In this document: in pieces, positions 37,541 through 52,500 of the stretch | Numbering within the stretch: the first letter of the stretch is position 1 | Layout: each line of letters starts with the position of its first letter | NCBI RefSeq assembly: GCF_014642875.1 | Contig: NZ_BMJC01000007.1 | Coordinates: 182,733 to 246,732, forward strand | Reading direction: 5' to 3' | Length of the DNA stretch: 64,000 nt | DNA from: Puia dinghuensis | Lineage (GTDB): Bacteria; Bacteroidota; Bacteroidia; Chitinophagales; Chitinophagaceae | Translations under genes and position numbers: made by a program | Notes under the pieces: model-generated | The model's input: only the letters and a program-made list of their open reading frames with translations | The model's database searches: none | What the model was told of the DNA's origin: nothing

Positions 37541-40500
37541 GGCTGCCACCGCTTGAAAGGCAGGTGCGTCCGGAACGGATACCCCTGTCGTTCAGCCAGG
37601 AGCGGTTGTGGTTCATCGACCGGCTGGAGGGAAGCGTGCAGTATCACATGCCGGTGGTGCTGCGTATCCGAGGGAGGCTGGACCGGGCAGCGCTGGACCG
37701 GACGCTGCGGAGGCTCGTGGATCGGCATGAGGTGCTGCGGACGATGATCGACGAGCAGGAGGGAAAGGCTTATCAGCGGATCGTATCGGCGGAAGGGTGG
37801 ACATTGGAGACTATAGAGTGGCCGTCATCGGAGGCGGACCTTTCGGCCTATATCGGGCAGGCAGTGTACAGGCCATTCGATCTGTCGGCGGACTATAAGT
37901 TACGGGCGGAGCTGATCGTGCTGGGCGAGGGGGAGCAGGTATTGGTGGTGACACTGCATCACATAGCCTCCGACGGGTGGTCTGGAGCGGTCCTGGTGCG
38001 GGAGTTCCGGGAACTGTATAGCGCGTATGTGGAAGGGCGTGAGCCGGTGCTCGCGGAGCTGCCGGTACAGTATGCGGATTATGCATTGTGGCAGCGGCGC
38101 TACCTGGAGGGAGAGGTGCTGAACAGGCATCTGGCCTATTGGCAGCAGCAGCTAACAGGATGGCAGGTGCTGGAGCTGCCGACGGACCATGTGCGACCGG
38201 CGGTGCAGAGTGTGCGTGGAAGTGTGGTGCCGCTGCGGGTGGAGAAAGGGTTAAGCGAAGCATTGCAGGAGCTGAGCCGGAGGGAAGGGGTGACGTTATT
38301 TATGACCTTGCTGTCGGTATTCAAGGTGTTGCTCTACCGTTACAGCGGGCAGGGAGATATCCTGGTGGGGGTACCGGTGGCCAACCGGACGCGGCAGGAG
38401 GTGGAGGGGCTCATCGGATTTTTTGTCAATACGCTGGTGCTGCGCAGCCAGCTGGGGGACGACCCGGGATTTGCGGAGCTGCTGCAGCGGGTGAAGCAAA
38501 CGACGCTGGAAGCCTATGACCACCAGGAGGTGCCGTTCGAGCGAGTAGTGGAGGTGGTGGTGAAGGAGCGGGACCTGAGCCGCAGCCCGCTGTTCGGGGT
38601 GCAGTTCGTGTTGCAGAACATGGAGCAGGGCAGGGTAGAGGAACTGGCAGTGGGGAGACTGGAAGTAGTAGGAAATACTATGACAGATCACGTGACCTCC
38701 AAATACGATCTGACGCTGACGTTGGCCGAAGGGGAAGAGGGCCTGGTGGGGGAGGTGGAGTATTGCCGGGACCTGTACGAGCTGGAGACGATCGAGCGGT
38801 TGATCAGTCATTATGTGGAGCTGCTGTGGTCGGTGGTAGAGCAGCCGGAGCAAAAGATCAGTGCGTTAGGCATGTTGGGTGCGATGGAGCGGCGGCAGCT
38901 GGTAGAGGAGTTCAATGCGACGAGGGTGGATTACCCGATGGAGAAGACGGTAGTGGAGTTGTTCGAGGAGCAGGTGGCCCGTACGCCGGGAGGGGTAGCG
39001 GTGGTGTGTGAGGAGCGAGAGGTGGGCTATAAAGAGCTGGAGGAACGGTCGAACCGCCTGGGGAGGTATTTACGGAAGAGAGGAGTACGGGAGGAGATGC
39101 TGGTTCCGATCTGTATGGAGCGGAGTGTGGAGATGATCGTAGGGATCCTGGGGATACTGAAGGCGGGGGGAGCGTATGTGCCGATCGATCCGGCCTATCC
39201 AGAGGAGCGAGTGCGGTACATGGTGGAGGACAGCGGGTCGGGGATCGTAGTGGTGAGTGGAAAGCGAAGCCGGGAGTTGATGTTGGGAGCGGGTGTTCGG
39301 GAGGTGATCGATCTGCAGGGAGATGGGGAGGAGATTGGTGAGGAGCCGGGGGATAGGGTTGAGGCGGATACCGGCGGCGCCAATCTGGCGTATGTGCTCT
39401 ATACATCGGGATCGACGGGTCGGCCGAAGGGGGTGCTTGTGGAGCATAAGAATATTGTGAGCCTGGTCAAGAAAGGGGGATATGTTTGTTTTGGAGCGGA
39501 GGATGTTCTGCTGTCGACGGGATCACCATCTTTTGATGCGACGACATTCGAATATTGGGGCATGTTGTTGAACGGGGGGCGGCTAATCTTGTGTCCAGAG
39601 GAAAAGCTGCTGGATAAGGATCTACTGCAAAACGAGATAAGACAGAGAAAAGTGACGAAGATGTGGTTTACTGCCAGCTGGTTCAATCAGTTGGTGGATG
39701 TTGATATAACGGTGTTTGAAGGGTTGAAGGTAGTGTTGGTGGGAGGAGAGCGGTTATCGACTCATCATATAACCCGAGTGAGAGCAATGTATCCGGACAT
39801 GGAATTGATCAATGGCTATGGGCCGACGGAGAATACGACTTTTTCCACGACCTACCTGATCGATTGGATGGACTTTAGGGGTGACATTCCGATCGGTCGG
39901 CCGTTGAATAATCGTTGCATGTGGGTGTTAGATGTCATGGGAGAAGTCTGCCCGATAGGTGTGCCAGGAGAATTGTATGTAGGCGGAGCCGGCGTGGCGC
40001 GGGGCTATCTGAACCAGCCGGAGCTGACGGCGGAGAAGTTTGTGACCGATCCATTCGGAAGAGAAGGTCGGTTGTACCGGACGGGGGACCTGGGACGATG
40101 GCTTGCGGATGGGAACATCGAATACCTGGGCAGGCGGGATGAGCAGGTGAAGATCCGGGGGTATCGGATCGAGCTGGGAGAGATCGAGAAGGTGTTGCAA
40201 GAGAGTGAGCAGGTTCGGCAGGGGGTGGTGGTGGCCAGAGAGAACAAAGAAGGTAACAAGCGGCTGGTGGGCTATGTAGTGGGAGAGGCTGGATGGGACA
40301 AGGAGCAGATGATAGCCGAACTGAAGCGGCGGTTGCCAGAGTATATGGTTCCGGGGGTATGGGTGGAGTTGGAGGCGATTCCGTTAACGGCTAATGGGAA
40401 GGTGGATCGGAAGGGATTGCCAGAGCCGGAGGCGAGTGGAGGTGAGTATGTGGTACCGAGAAGTGAAGTAGAGCGGCAGCTGGCGGCGATCTGGTCAGAG

Positions 40501-43500
40501 CTGCTGGGGGTGGAGCAGGTAGGGGTAACCGATAATTTTTTCGAGCTGGGGGGTGATTCGATCATTACGATCCAGGTGGTGAGCCGAGCCCGGAGGTTGG
40601 GCTATAAAGGGCTGCAGGTAGCGGATGTGTTCACGCATCAAACGATAGAGAAGCTATGCGCGATGCTGGCCGAGGGGAGCGATGAGGGAGCTGGTGAAGC
40701 AGGGGAGTGGGATGAGCTGGAAGGGATAAGCGGTCTGCTGCCGATCCAGCGGTGGTATCTGGAAGAGGAGCCGGAAGAGGTATCGCATTATGATCAGAGT
40801 GTATTATTGCGGATAGCCAAGGAGGTGAGGGAGGATGAGCTGCGGGAGGCGTTGCGGATGTTGTTGCGTCATCACGATGCCTTACGGTTCGAATACCGGC
40901 GGGGTGCATCGGGCTGGGAGCAGGTGTATGGTCCGATGCGGGACATAGGGGCGGTATTGCGGGTAGAGGAACTAAGGGCAACGACGGCCGAAGAGCTGGT
41001 CCGGGAGATCGAAGAGCGGTCGCCGGGCTATCAGCAGAGTTTGGACATCGAAAAGGGGGAGTTGATTCGGGTGGTGTTGCTGCAGACACCGGAGTGGGAG
41101 GAGCGGAACCGGCTGCTGGTAGTGATCCATCATTTGGTGGTGGATGGGGTTTCGTGGCGGATATTGCTGAGAGACTTGGAGGAGCTGTTAACGGGCATGC
41201 GGAAGGGAGAGCGGGTGGGCCTTGGAGTGAAGGGGAGCTCGTACCGGGAATGGTATGGGGCATTGGAGGGATATAGCCGAAGCAAGAGATTATTAGAGCA
41301 GAAGGGGTATTGGTCGAAGGTAGCGGGGAGCTACTGGCCGTTGCGGGTAGATCGGGATTATACAGGGATGGTGCGGTTAGGGGAGATGGGTAGCCATACG
41401 GTACGGTTGGGAGTGGAGCAAACGCATTGGTTGCTGCATGAGGTACCGCGAGTATATCATACGGGGGTGAACGATGTGCTGCTGAGTGCATTATTATTAG
41501 CGATCGGGGAGTGGAGCGGAGAACTTCGGATGGTGATCGGGTTAGAAGGTCATGGCCGGGAGGAACTGGGTGGAGGAGTAGATACGAGCCGGACGGTAGG
41601 TTGGTTTACGAGCCTGTATCCGGTGTTGCTGGAGCGGGGAGAGGCGGTGGGTTTGGGAGAGGTGCTGAAGGGGGTGAAGGAACAGTTGCGGGGAGTGCCG
41701 GATAAGGGTTTGGGATATGGAGTGCTCAAGTATATGGTTCGGGCGGAAGAGTTGCAGGGGGAAACGGGTTGGGATGTGGTGTTTAACTATTTGGGTCAGG
41801 TGGATAATGTGGTTCGAGAGAGTAGATGGATGGAGGGGGCTAGGGAATCAGGTGGCCGGTGTATGAGCGAGCGTCAGATAGTGAGAGAGAAGCTATCGAT
41901 CGATGGGATGGTTGTGGGTAGAGAGCTGGTACTTCAGTGGGGCTATAGCAGGAAGCATTACGATGGGGAGAGCATAGAGGAGTTGTCGGGCCTGTATGTG
42001 AAGAAGCTGGAGGAGCTGATCGATCATTGCCGGGGCCGTGAAGGGCAGGAGCATACGCCGTCGGATTATGGGTTGGGAAGGGAGATGAGTTATCAAGAGC
42101 TGGATCGTTTTTTAGGGGAGCAGCAGAAGGAGATAGTGGGGTTATACCGATTAAGCGGGTTGCAGGAGGGGATGTTATTCCATGGGCTGTACGACGAACG
42201 GGCGGGGACGTATGTGATCCAGCTGGAAGGAGAGCTGTTGCGCCTGGATGAAGCCATTTTCCGTCGGAGCTGGGGCGAGATGGTAAGGCGGCACAGCATC
42301 TTGCGGAGCGGGTTTTATCATGATGCCTTCAAGATCCCGGTGCAATGCGTTTACCGGACGGTAGAGGTACCTGTGGAGGTGCTGGACTACAGGGGAAGGA
42401 GTGAGGCGGAGCAGCGGGAGTGGATGGCGGCGTACAAGGAGGAGGACCGCAGGAAGGGTTTTGCCTTTGGAGAGGCGCCGTTGATGCGGGTGGGTTTGTT
42501 GCGGCTGAGCGAAGAACGGTATTGGATGTTATGGACGCATCATCATCTCTTGTTGGATGGGTGGTCGGTGCAGGTGTTGATGGAGGAATTTTTAACAATA
42601 TATGAGGAGCTGGTGAGTGGAGGGGAGGCAAATGAGCAGGAGGAGGACCGGTATGAGGAGTATATCCGGTACCTGGAAGGGCGGGATAAGGAGGAAGACG
42701 AGGGTTATTGGCGAAAATATATGTCGGGAGTAAGTAAAAGGACGCTGTTGCCATTTGTGCGGGGAGGGATGGAAAGGAACAAGGGGATAGGAAAGTATGT
42801 GGAGTGGGAGGTGCGATTGGGAAAGGAGGAGACGGATCGGGTGGTGGCGTATGCGCAGGATCAGCGGTTGACGGTGAACACGGTGATGCAGGGGGTATGG
42901 GGATATCTGTTGAGCCGGTATACGGGCAGCGAGGAGGTGGTGTATGGGGTGACGGTATCAGGTCGTCCGGAGGGTTTGAGGGAAGTGGAGCGTCGGGTAG
43001 GGATGTACATCAACACACTTCCCTTGCATGTGGTGGTCAGGGAAGAGGAAAGGATAAGCGAGTGGCTGCTGGGGCTGCAGGAGGGGCAGATCAGGAGCCG
43101 GGAGCATCAGTATACGGCATTGAGCGATATCCAGCGGTGGACCGGGTTGTCGGGCGATCTGTTCGACAGCCTGCTTGTCTTCGAGAATTACCCGGTGAGC
43201 GAGATGCTGTCTTCACGCCGGCTGCTGTTGGAGATCGGCGAGGGGGGGACAGGGGGACAGGTGAATTTCCCATTGCTATTGTTGATCACGATCAGGAAAG
43301 AGATCAAGATCGTGTTCAGTTATAATTCATCGTTATTGGCGGAAGAATATGTACGGGAGATCAGCGGACATTTTGAACGGGTGATCGGGCAGTTACCGGA
43401 GAAGGGGGAAGGGCGATTGGGGGGCCTGGAGCTCCTAAACGAAGCGGAGCGGCGGCAGTTGGTAGAGGAGTTCAATACGACGCGGGTGGATTACCCGATG

Positions 43501-46500
43501 GATAGGACAGTGGTGGACTTGATCGAAGAGCAGGCGCTGCTTCGTACCGAGGCGGTCGCGGTAGTGTTTGGGGAGGAGCGGGTGAGTTATGGGGAGCTGG
43601 ACGAGCGGAGCAATCAGCTGGGACATTATCTGCGGGAGTTGGGGGTACGGGAGGAAGTGCTGGTGCCAGTGTGTTTGGAGCGTTCGGTGGAGATGATCGT
43701 GGGGATACTGGGGATACTAAAGGCCGGAGGAGCGTATGTACCGCTAGACCCGGAGTATCCGGCCGGGCGGCTGGGGTATATGCTGGAAGAGACGGAGGCG
43801 AAGGTAGTGGTGAGCAGTGGGGCGGTGGCAGCGAAGCTGCCGGTAAGTGGAGATGTTCGGGTGGTGCTGCTGGATGAGGAAGCCGCGTTTATTGGTGAAC
43901 GTCCGGTGGGCCGGGTAGAGCGGTTGCTTCGGCCGGAGCATCTGGCCTATGTGATCTATACTTCGGGATCGACGGGTCAGCCCAAGGGGGTGATGATCGA
44001 GCATCGCAGCCTGATGGATTATCTGTTTGGGCTATCACAGGCCACAACGATCAGCCAGTGCCGGTCGTTTGCCCTGGTCTCGACCCTGTCGGCCGATCTG
44101 GGCAATACCGTGATCTATAGTTCCCTGGTGTGGGGAGGCGTGCTGCATGTGCTGCCCACAGCGGTGGTCAATGACAGCTCGCTGGCCCCAGCCTATTTCA
44201 GCCAGCAGGGGATCGATTGCGTGAAGATCGTACCCTCGCACTGGCGGGCGTTGAGCAGCGGAGCGGAGCTGTTGCTCCCTGAGAAGTTATTGATCTTTGG
44301 TGGAGAGGCTTTGCCGGTGGAAGTGGTAACGAAACTTCGATCGGAGGGCAATGGATGCCAGGTGGTCAATCACTATGGTCCTACCGAGACGACTATCGGT
44401 AAGCTGCTGCATACGATAGAACCAGGACGCGAGTATAGCGGCGTGGTGCCGATCGGCCGGCCTTTTGGCAATACACGGGTCTATGTCCTGAACGAACAGG
44501 GAAAGCTCTGTCTGAAAGGGATAGTCGGTGAATTGTATATCGGCGGTGACGGGCTGGCCCGTGGGTACCTGGGTCATCCGGAATGGACCGGAGAGCGGTT
44601 CGTTCCCGACAAGTTCAGCGGGCGGAGTGGAGAGAGGTTGTACCGGACGGGAGATCTGGTGCGCTGGTTACCGGACGGCAACATCGAATACATCGGGAGA
44701 CGGGATGAGCAGGTGAAGATTCGGGGCTACCGGATCGAGCTGGGGGAAGTGGAGAGTGTGCTGGGTCAATGTGTGGGGGTGCAGCAAGGCGTGGTCGTGG
44801 CCCGGGAAGATAAAGAAGGTAATAAACGGCTGGTGGGCTATGTAGTGGGAGATGCCAGATGGGACAAGGAGCAGCTAATGGCCGAACTGAAGGAGCGGTT
44901 GCCGGAGTATATGGTGCCGCTGGTGTGGGTGGAGCTGGAGGCGCTGCCGTTGACGGCCAATGGGAAGGTGGATCGCAAGGGGCTGCCGGACCCCGAAGTG
45001 GTGGGAACAGCCGCAGCAGCTTATCAGAGGGCGCTCACGGAAGTAGAGCGGACGCTAGTGTCGATCTGGGAGGAGTTGTTGGGCGTAGAAGGAATAGGTA
45101 TCGGCGATGACTTTTTCGCGCTGGGGGGGCATTCGCTGCTGGCCATCCGGGTAGTGTCGGCGATCCGTAGTGGACTGGGGGTAGAGGTAGCGATCGGAGA
45201 TATTTTTGACCATCCGACGATCGGGTCGTTGGCGGTCAGGATTGGGGAGCTTTCGGGAGGCGAGTCAGTGGTGCGGATCGTCCGCCAGGAGCGACCGGAG
45301 CGTATACCGCTATCGTTCGCCCAGGAACGGTTATGGTTCATCGACCGGCTGGAGGGGAGCGTGCAGTATCATATCCCGGTAGTGCTACGCATCCGGGGGA
45401 GGCTGGACCGGGGAGCACTGGAACGGGCCTTGCGGGGGATCGTGGGCCGGCATGAGGTGTTGCGGACGATGATCGAAGAGCAGGAGGGACAGGCATATCA
45501 GCGGATCATGCCAGCGGAGGGTTGGGTTTTGGAGACTATAGAATGGCCGTCTCCGGCGGTGGGGTTGCCGGAACATATTGGAGAAGTAGTGAGCCTGCCG
45601 TTCGATCTGTCGGCTCACTATAAATTACGGGCACAGTTGATAGAGCTGGGACCCGCAGAGCAGGTATTAGTGGTGACGCTGCATCACATTGCCTCCGATG
45701 GGTGGTCGAGATCGATCCTGGTGCGGGAGTTCCGGGAGCTGTATGCGGCGTTTGTGGAAGGCCGTGAGCCGGTCTTGCCGGAGCTGCCGGTGCAATATGC
45801 GGACTATGCGCTGTGGCAGCGGCGTTACTTGGAAGGGGAGGTGCTGGACGAACAGCTGGCCTATTGGCAGCAGCAGTTGGCGGGGTGGCAGGTGCTGGAG
45901 CTGCCGACAGACCATATACGGCCGGCGGTACAGACTATGCGAGGTGGAGGGGTGTCCTTTCAAATAGAGGGGGCGTTAAGCGAGGCATTACAGGAGCTGA
46001 GCCGCCGCGAAGGGGTAACCTTGTTCATGATCCTATTGGCGGTGTTCAAGGTCTTGCTGTACCGCTACAGCGGACTGGAAGATATCCTGGTCGGGGTACC
46101 GATAGCTAACCGGACCCGGCAGGAGGTAGAGGGACTCATCGGATTTTTTGTCAATATGCTGGCACTGCGTAGTCAGCTGGGAGATGATCCGGACTTTGTG
46201 CAGCTGCTGCAGCGGGTGAAACAAACGACCCTGGAAGCGTATGAGCACCAGGAGGTGCCGTTCGAGCGAGTGGTGGAGGCGATGGTACAGGAACGGGATC
46301 TGAGTCGCAGCCCGCTGTTCGGGGCGCTGTTCGTGTGGCAGAATATGGAGCGGGGGACGGTGGAGGAGCTGACTGTGCCGGGATTGGAAATAACAGCAAA
46401 ACCGCTGCCACAAACGACCTCCAAATTCGATCTGACGCTGGTGCTGGCGGAAGGGGAAGAGGGACTGGTAGGGTGGGTGGAGTATTGCCGGGATTTGTAT

Positions 46501-49500
46501 GAGCTGGAGACGATCGAACGCCTGATCGGGCATTATATAGAGCTGTTGGGGTCGGTGGTAGAGCAGCCGGAGCAAAAGATCAGCGGCTTAGGTATGTTGA
46601 GTCTGGCCGAGCAGCAGCAGCTGTTAGACGAGTTTAATGCGACGGCGGTGGATTATCCGAAGGGCAAGACATTGGTGGACTTATTTGAAGAGCAGGTAGG
46701 CCAGACACCGGACCGGGTAGCTGTGATATCCGAAGGGGTGCAGTTGACCTATCAGGAGTTGCAGGAGCGGTCGAATCAATTGGGACATTATCTGCGGGGG
46801 CTTGGCGTACGGGAGGAGGTGTTGGTGCCGATCTGTATAGAGCGGAGTGTGGAGATGGTGGTGGGGATACTGGGCATTATGAAGGCAGGTGGAGCCTATG
46901 TGCCGATCGATCCGGAGTACCCGGCCGAGCGAATACGGTATATGGTAGAGGATACGGGAGCAGGGCTGGTGGTGAGCAGTGGGGAATGCCGGGGGATAGT
47001 AGAAGCGGCGTTAGCAGTGGAGGTAGTGGTGATCGAGGAGGTGGAAGGGCCTGCGGGGAAGGTGGAGCGGGAGTTGCGACCGGAACATCTGGCGTATGTG
47101 ATCTATACGTCGGGGTCGACGGGCCGGCCGAAGGGGGTGCTGGTGGAGCATCGCAATGTGGTGCGGTTGTTCAAGACGGAGGGGGCGTTGTATGATTTTA
47201 GCGAGAAGGATGTATGGACGCTGTTCCATTCGTATTGTTTTGATTTTTCGGTATGGGAGATGTATGGGGCGTTGTTGTTTGGGGGACGGTTGGTGGTGGT
47301 GTCGCGGGAGACGGCGCGGGATGCGGTAGCTTATGGGAAGTTATTGCTGGAACAGGGAGTGACGGTGTTGAACCAGACGCCGACGGCGTTTTATGCGTTG
47401 CAGGAAGAGGTGTTAGGGGAAGAGCTGGAGCTGGCAGTGCGGTATGTGATCTTCGGAGGGGAGGCGTTGACGCCGGTGAAGGCTCGGGGGTGGAAGGAGC
47501 GGTATAGGGGTTGCCGGATGGTGAACATGTATGGGATAACGGAGACGACGGTGCATGTGACGTACCAGGAGTTGGGCGAGGAGGAACTGATGGGGAGTTC
47601 GAGTGTGATCGGTCGGGCGATACCGACGTTGCGGGTATACGTACTGGATGGGGAGGGGGGACTGGTGCCGGTAGGGGTGCCGGGAGAGCTGTATGTAGGA
47701 GGGGCAGGAGTGGCGCGAGGATATTTGAACCGGGGAGAGCTCACGGGGGAGCGGTTTGTGGCTGATCCGTTCGCGGAGGGCGGCCGGCTTTACCGGACAG
47801 GTGACCTGGGCCGGTGGCTGGCGAATGGGCGGCTGGAGTACCTGGGGAGGAAGGATGGGCAGGTGAAGGTGCGGGGTTACCGGATCGAGTTGGGAGAGAT
47901 CGAGAGTGTGGTAGGGGGGTATGATGGCGTCCGGCAGAGTGTGGTGGTAGCGCGGGACAGAGGGCAGGGAGAGAGCGTGCTGGTGGGGTATGTAGTGGTG
48001 GAAGGAGTATTCAACAAAGAGAAACTGATCGGGTATCTGCGAGAGCAGTTGCCGGAATATATGGTGCCGCAGGTGTGGGTGGAGTTGGAGTGGTTGCCGT
48101 TGACGGCCAACGGGAAGGTGGATAGGAAGGGGTTGCCGGAGCCGGGGTATGGGAAGGGAGAGGAGTATGTTGCCCCGCGGACGGAGGTAGAGCGGGTGCT
48201 GGTGGGGATATGGGAGGAGCTATTGGGAGTGAAACGGGTAGGCATTCACGATAATTTTTTTGCATTGGGGGGTGATTCGATCAAGGTTATCCGGGTGGTG
48301 GGTAAGATACGGAGTATCCTGCACAAGGAGATAAGGGTGTTCGATGTCTATCAGGCCGGTACGCTGGAACAATTAGGGCGGTTGCTGGACAGGGGAGAGG
48401 GGACAGCTGCCCTTTTGCGGCAGGCATTGTATGAGCAGGTAAGCGGGGAGTTGGCGGAGCTGAGGGCGGCGATGCTGCCGACAATGGCAGAAGGGGAGCG
48501 GATAGCCGACATCTACCCGATGAGTGATATTCAGAGTGGGATGGTATTTGCGTCATTGTTGGAGCCGGAACAATCGGTCTACCATGATCAGATGGTATAC
48601 GAGTTGGCGGCGGAAGTGGATGTGGCCTTGTTCAGGCGGGCCTTTTCGCTGTTGGTACAGAAGCATGCGATACTGCGTACTGCGTTCCGACTGGGGGGAC
48701 ACCCCGAGGGGTTGCAGGTGGTGTACAAGGAGGTGGAGGTAAGGCTGGATCAGCCGGAGGTAGGCGAGCTGAGCGATCAGGAAGAGAAGAGGTATGTGGA
48801 GGAGTATCTGCGTCGGGAGCGACTGCGTCCGTTCGAGGTGGAGCGGGCGCCTTTGTGGCGGGTGGGATGGCTACGGTTCAAGGGCCGGGTGGCGTATGTT
48901 TTTCAGGTTCATCATGCGCTGTTGGATGGGTGGAGTGTAGCGAGTCTGAACACGGAGTTGAATAACCTTTATGGGCGTCTGGTAGCTGAGGGGGATCGGG
49001 TAGAGGTGGGGAGATTACAATGCACGTACAAGGATCATATTATTGCAAGTTTAGTGGAGCGGCGAAGGGAAGAAGGGGAAGGTTTTTGGCGGGAGGAGTT
49101 GGCGGGGTACAAGCGGCTGGATATCTTTTCAGGGGAGCGGGTATACCGGCGATACACGCGGGTATATGATCGGGGATACCTGGAGCGATTGGAGGGGAGG
49201 GTGAAGGCCGATGGGTTGTCGTTGAAGGGGTTGTTGTTTGGGGTGTATGTGTATGTGCTGATGATGTTGACGGCCGAAGAGGAGGTGACGGTAGGGTTGG
49301 TGAGCAACACCCGGCCGGAGGTGGAGGATGGGGACAAGGTGCTGGGATGTTTTTTGAATACGATACCCTGTCGCTACCGCGGAGGAGACAAGGGGAAGAG
49401 TTGGAGGGACTATTTTGAGGGGATAGAGGAGCAGCTGCGGGAGCTGAAGAGAAGAGACCGCAGTACGCTACACCAGATAGCGAGGATGAGCGGGGAGAAA

Positions 49501-52500
49501 GCTGCGGAGGGCAATCCATTTTTTGATGTATTGTTCGGTTTTGTGAATTTTCATGTATATGAGGGGTTGGAGGGCCAGGTACTTTCCGATGTTAGGGGCA
49601 AGCAGCGGGAAGGCGGATCGTTGGCTGATTCGTATGGATCGACGAATACCTACCTGGACCTGGTGGTAAATGTGACGGGAGGAGTTCTACAGTTGCGTTA
49701 CTGCATCCAGCGGGAGTTGAGATCGGGCAAGACGCTGGAGGAGTTGCAGGGGTATATGGATGCGGTGTTGGAGGGGTATTGGGAGCATTATGATGAACCG
49801 GTGAACAGGGAGAGTATACTACCCGGAGGGGAGCGGGAGCGATTGTTGGCGGCGTTCCAGGGGCCGGTGGTGGAGTATCCGAAGGGGAAGACGGTGGTGG
49901 ACTTGATCGAGGAGCAGGCCCTACGGAGTCCAGAGGCGATCGCGGTGGTATATGGGCAGCAGCGGGTGAGCTATAGGGAGCTGGAGGAACGGAGCAACCA
50001 ATTGGGGCATTATCTGCGGGAGTTGGGGGTACGGGAAGAGGTGCTGGTGCCGATTTGCCTGGAGCGGTCGGTGGAGATGATCGTGGGGATACTGGGGATT
50101 ATGAAGGCCGGGGGAGCGTATGTGCCACTTGACCCGGAGTATCCGGCCGGGCGGTTGTTGTATATGCTGGAAGAGACGAAGGCTAAGGTGGTGGTGAGCA
50201 GTGGGGTGGTGGCAGCGAAGCTTCCGGTAGGCGGAGACATACGGATGGTGTTGCTGGATGAGGAAGCTGTGTTTATTGGCAGACGTCCTGTAGAACGGAT
50301 GGAGCGGAAGCTCGGGCCAGAGCATCTGGCGTATGTGATCTACACGTCGGGTTCAACGGGCCGGCCGAAGGGGGTGATGATCGAGCACCGGGGATTATTC
50401 AACCGGCTGCAGTGGGGACAGGATTATTTTAAGCTCGGGCCGCAGGATGCGGTTTTGCAGAAGACCACGTATTGTTTTGATGTATCGGTGTGGGAGCTAC
50501 TATGGCCCTTGCTGTCGGGGGCGCGGCTGGTGTTTGCCGAGCCGCAGGGACATAGGGACCCAGGCTACCTGAAGGCGGTGATCGGGGAGCAGGGGATCAC
50601 GACGATTCATTTTGTGCCGGGTATGCTGGACGTATTCCTGCAGGAAGTACGGGTGGGAGAATGTACTGGGCTGCGTCGGGTGCTTTGCAGCGGAGAGGCG
50701 TTAAAGAGGGGTCAGGTGCAGTTATGCCGGGAGCGGCTGCCGCAGGTGGAAGTATATAACCTGTATGGACCGACAGAGGCTTCGATAGAGGTCAGCTGCT
50801 GGAGCTGTCCGGCGGAGCTGCCGGAGGTGATCCCGATCGGGCGTCCGGTGGCCAATACGCAGCTTTATATTGTGAGCCGGCAGCAGGAGCTGCCTCCGAT
50901 CGGCGGGATCGGAGAGATTTGTATTGGTGGGGTACAGCTGAGCCGGGGATACCTGGCGCATCCGGAATGGACGGAAGAGCAGTTCATCCCGGATGAGTTC
51001 AGTGGGCGAACGGGGGAGCGGCTGTACCGGACGGGTGATCTGGGTCGGTGGCTGCCGGATGGGAACATCGAATACCTGGGCAGACGGGATGAGCAGGTGA
51101 AGATCCGGGGCTACCGGATCGAGCTGGGGGAAGTGGAGAGTGTGCTGGGGCAATGTGCTGGAGTGCGGCAGGGAGTGGTCGTGGCCCGGGAAGATAGAGA
51201 AGGGAACAAGCGGCTGGTGGGGTATGTAGTTGTGGAGGCCGGATGGAACAGGGAGCGGGTGATGACTCTGCTGCGGACACGGCTGCCCGAGTATATGGTG
51301 CCGCAGGTGTGGGTGGAGCTGGAGGCATTGCCGTTGACAGGAAACGGGAAGGTAGACCGGAAGATGTTGCCGGAGGCGGATCAAGCAAAAGGGAGCTATG
51401 AGGCGCCGCGGAATGAAGTAGAGCGGCAATTAGCATCGATGTGGGAGGAGCTGTTGGGAGTAGAGCAGGTAGGCATCCACGATAATTTTTTTGAGCTGGG
51501 TGGCCATTCGCTGCTAGCGATGCGGGTGGTGTCTGCGATCCGCCGGCGGCTGGGAGTGGAGCTGTCGATCCAGGAGCTGTTCGAGTACCCGGAGATCGAC
51601 ACTTTATCGCGGCGGCTGGAGAGCAAAGATCGGAGCGAACAGCTGCCGGTGTTGGAAAGACAAGAGCGTCCGGAGCGGATACCGCTATCATTCAGTCAGG
51701 AGCGGTTGTGGTTCATCGATCGGCTGGAGGGGAGCGTGCAGTATCATATCCCGGTGGTGTTGCGTATCCGGGGGAGGTTGGACCGGAGAGCACTGGAGGG
51801 GTCGCTGCGGGGGATAGTGGAGCGGCATGAGGTCCTGCGGACGATGATCGACGAGCAGGAGGGGCAGGCCTGGCAGCGGATCGTGCCGGCGGAGGGATGG
51901 ACATTGGGGACTATAGAATGGCCGTCACCGGAGGAGGACCTTCCGGCCCATATCGGGCAGGTGGTGAGCCGGCCGTTCGATCTGTCGGCGGACTATAAAT
52001 TACGGGCGGAGCTGATCGTGCTGGGGGCGGAGGAACAGGTGCTGGTGGTGACGCTGCATCATATTGCCTCCGATGGATGGTCTGGGTCGATACTGGTGCG
52101 GGAATTTCGGGAGCTATACAGTGCATATGTGGAAGGGCGTGAGCCGGTGCTTGTGGAGCTGCCGGTACAGTATGCGGACTATGCCTTGTGGCAGCGGCGC
52201 TACCTGGAGGGAGAGGTGTTGGATAAGCAAATGGAATATTGGCAGCAGCAGCTATCGGGTTGGCAGGCGCTGGAGCTGCCGACGGACCATGTACGGCCGG
52301 CGGTGCAGAGTATGCGCGGAGGGGTGGTAACATTCCGCGTAGAGCAGGCATTAATCGAGGCGTTGCAGGAGCTGAGCCGCCGGGAGGGGGTGACTTTATT
52401 TATGACGTTGTTGGCGGTGTTTAAGGTGTTGCTCTATCGCTACAGTGGACAGGGGGATATACTGGTGGGGGTACCGGTGGCGAATCGAACACGGCAGGAG

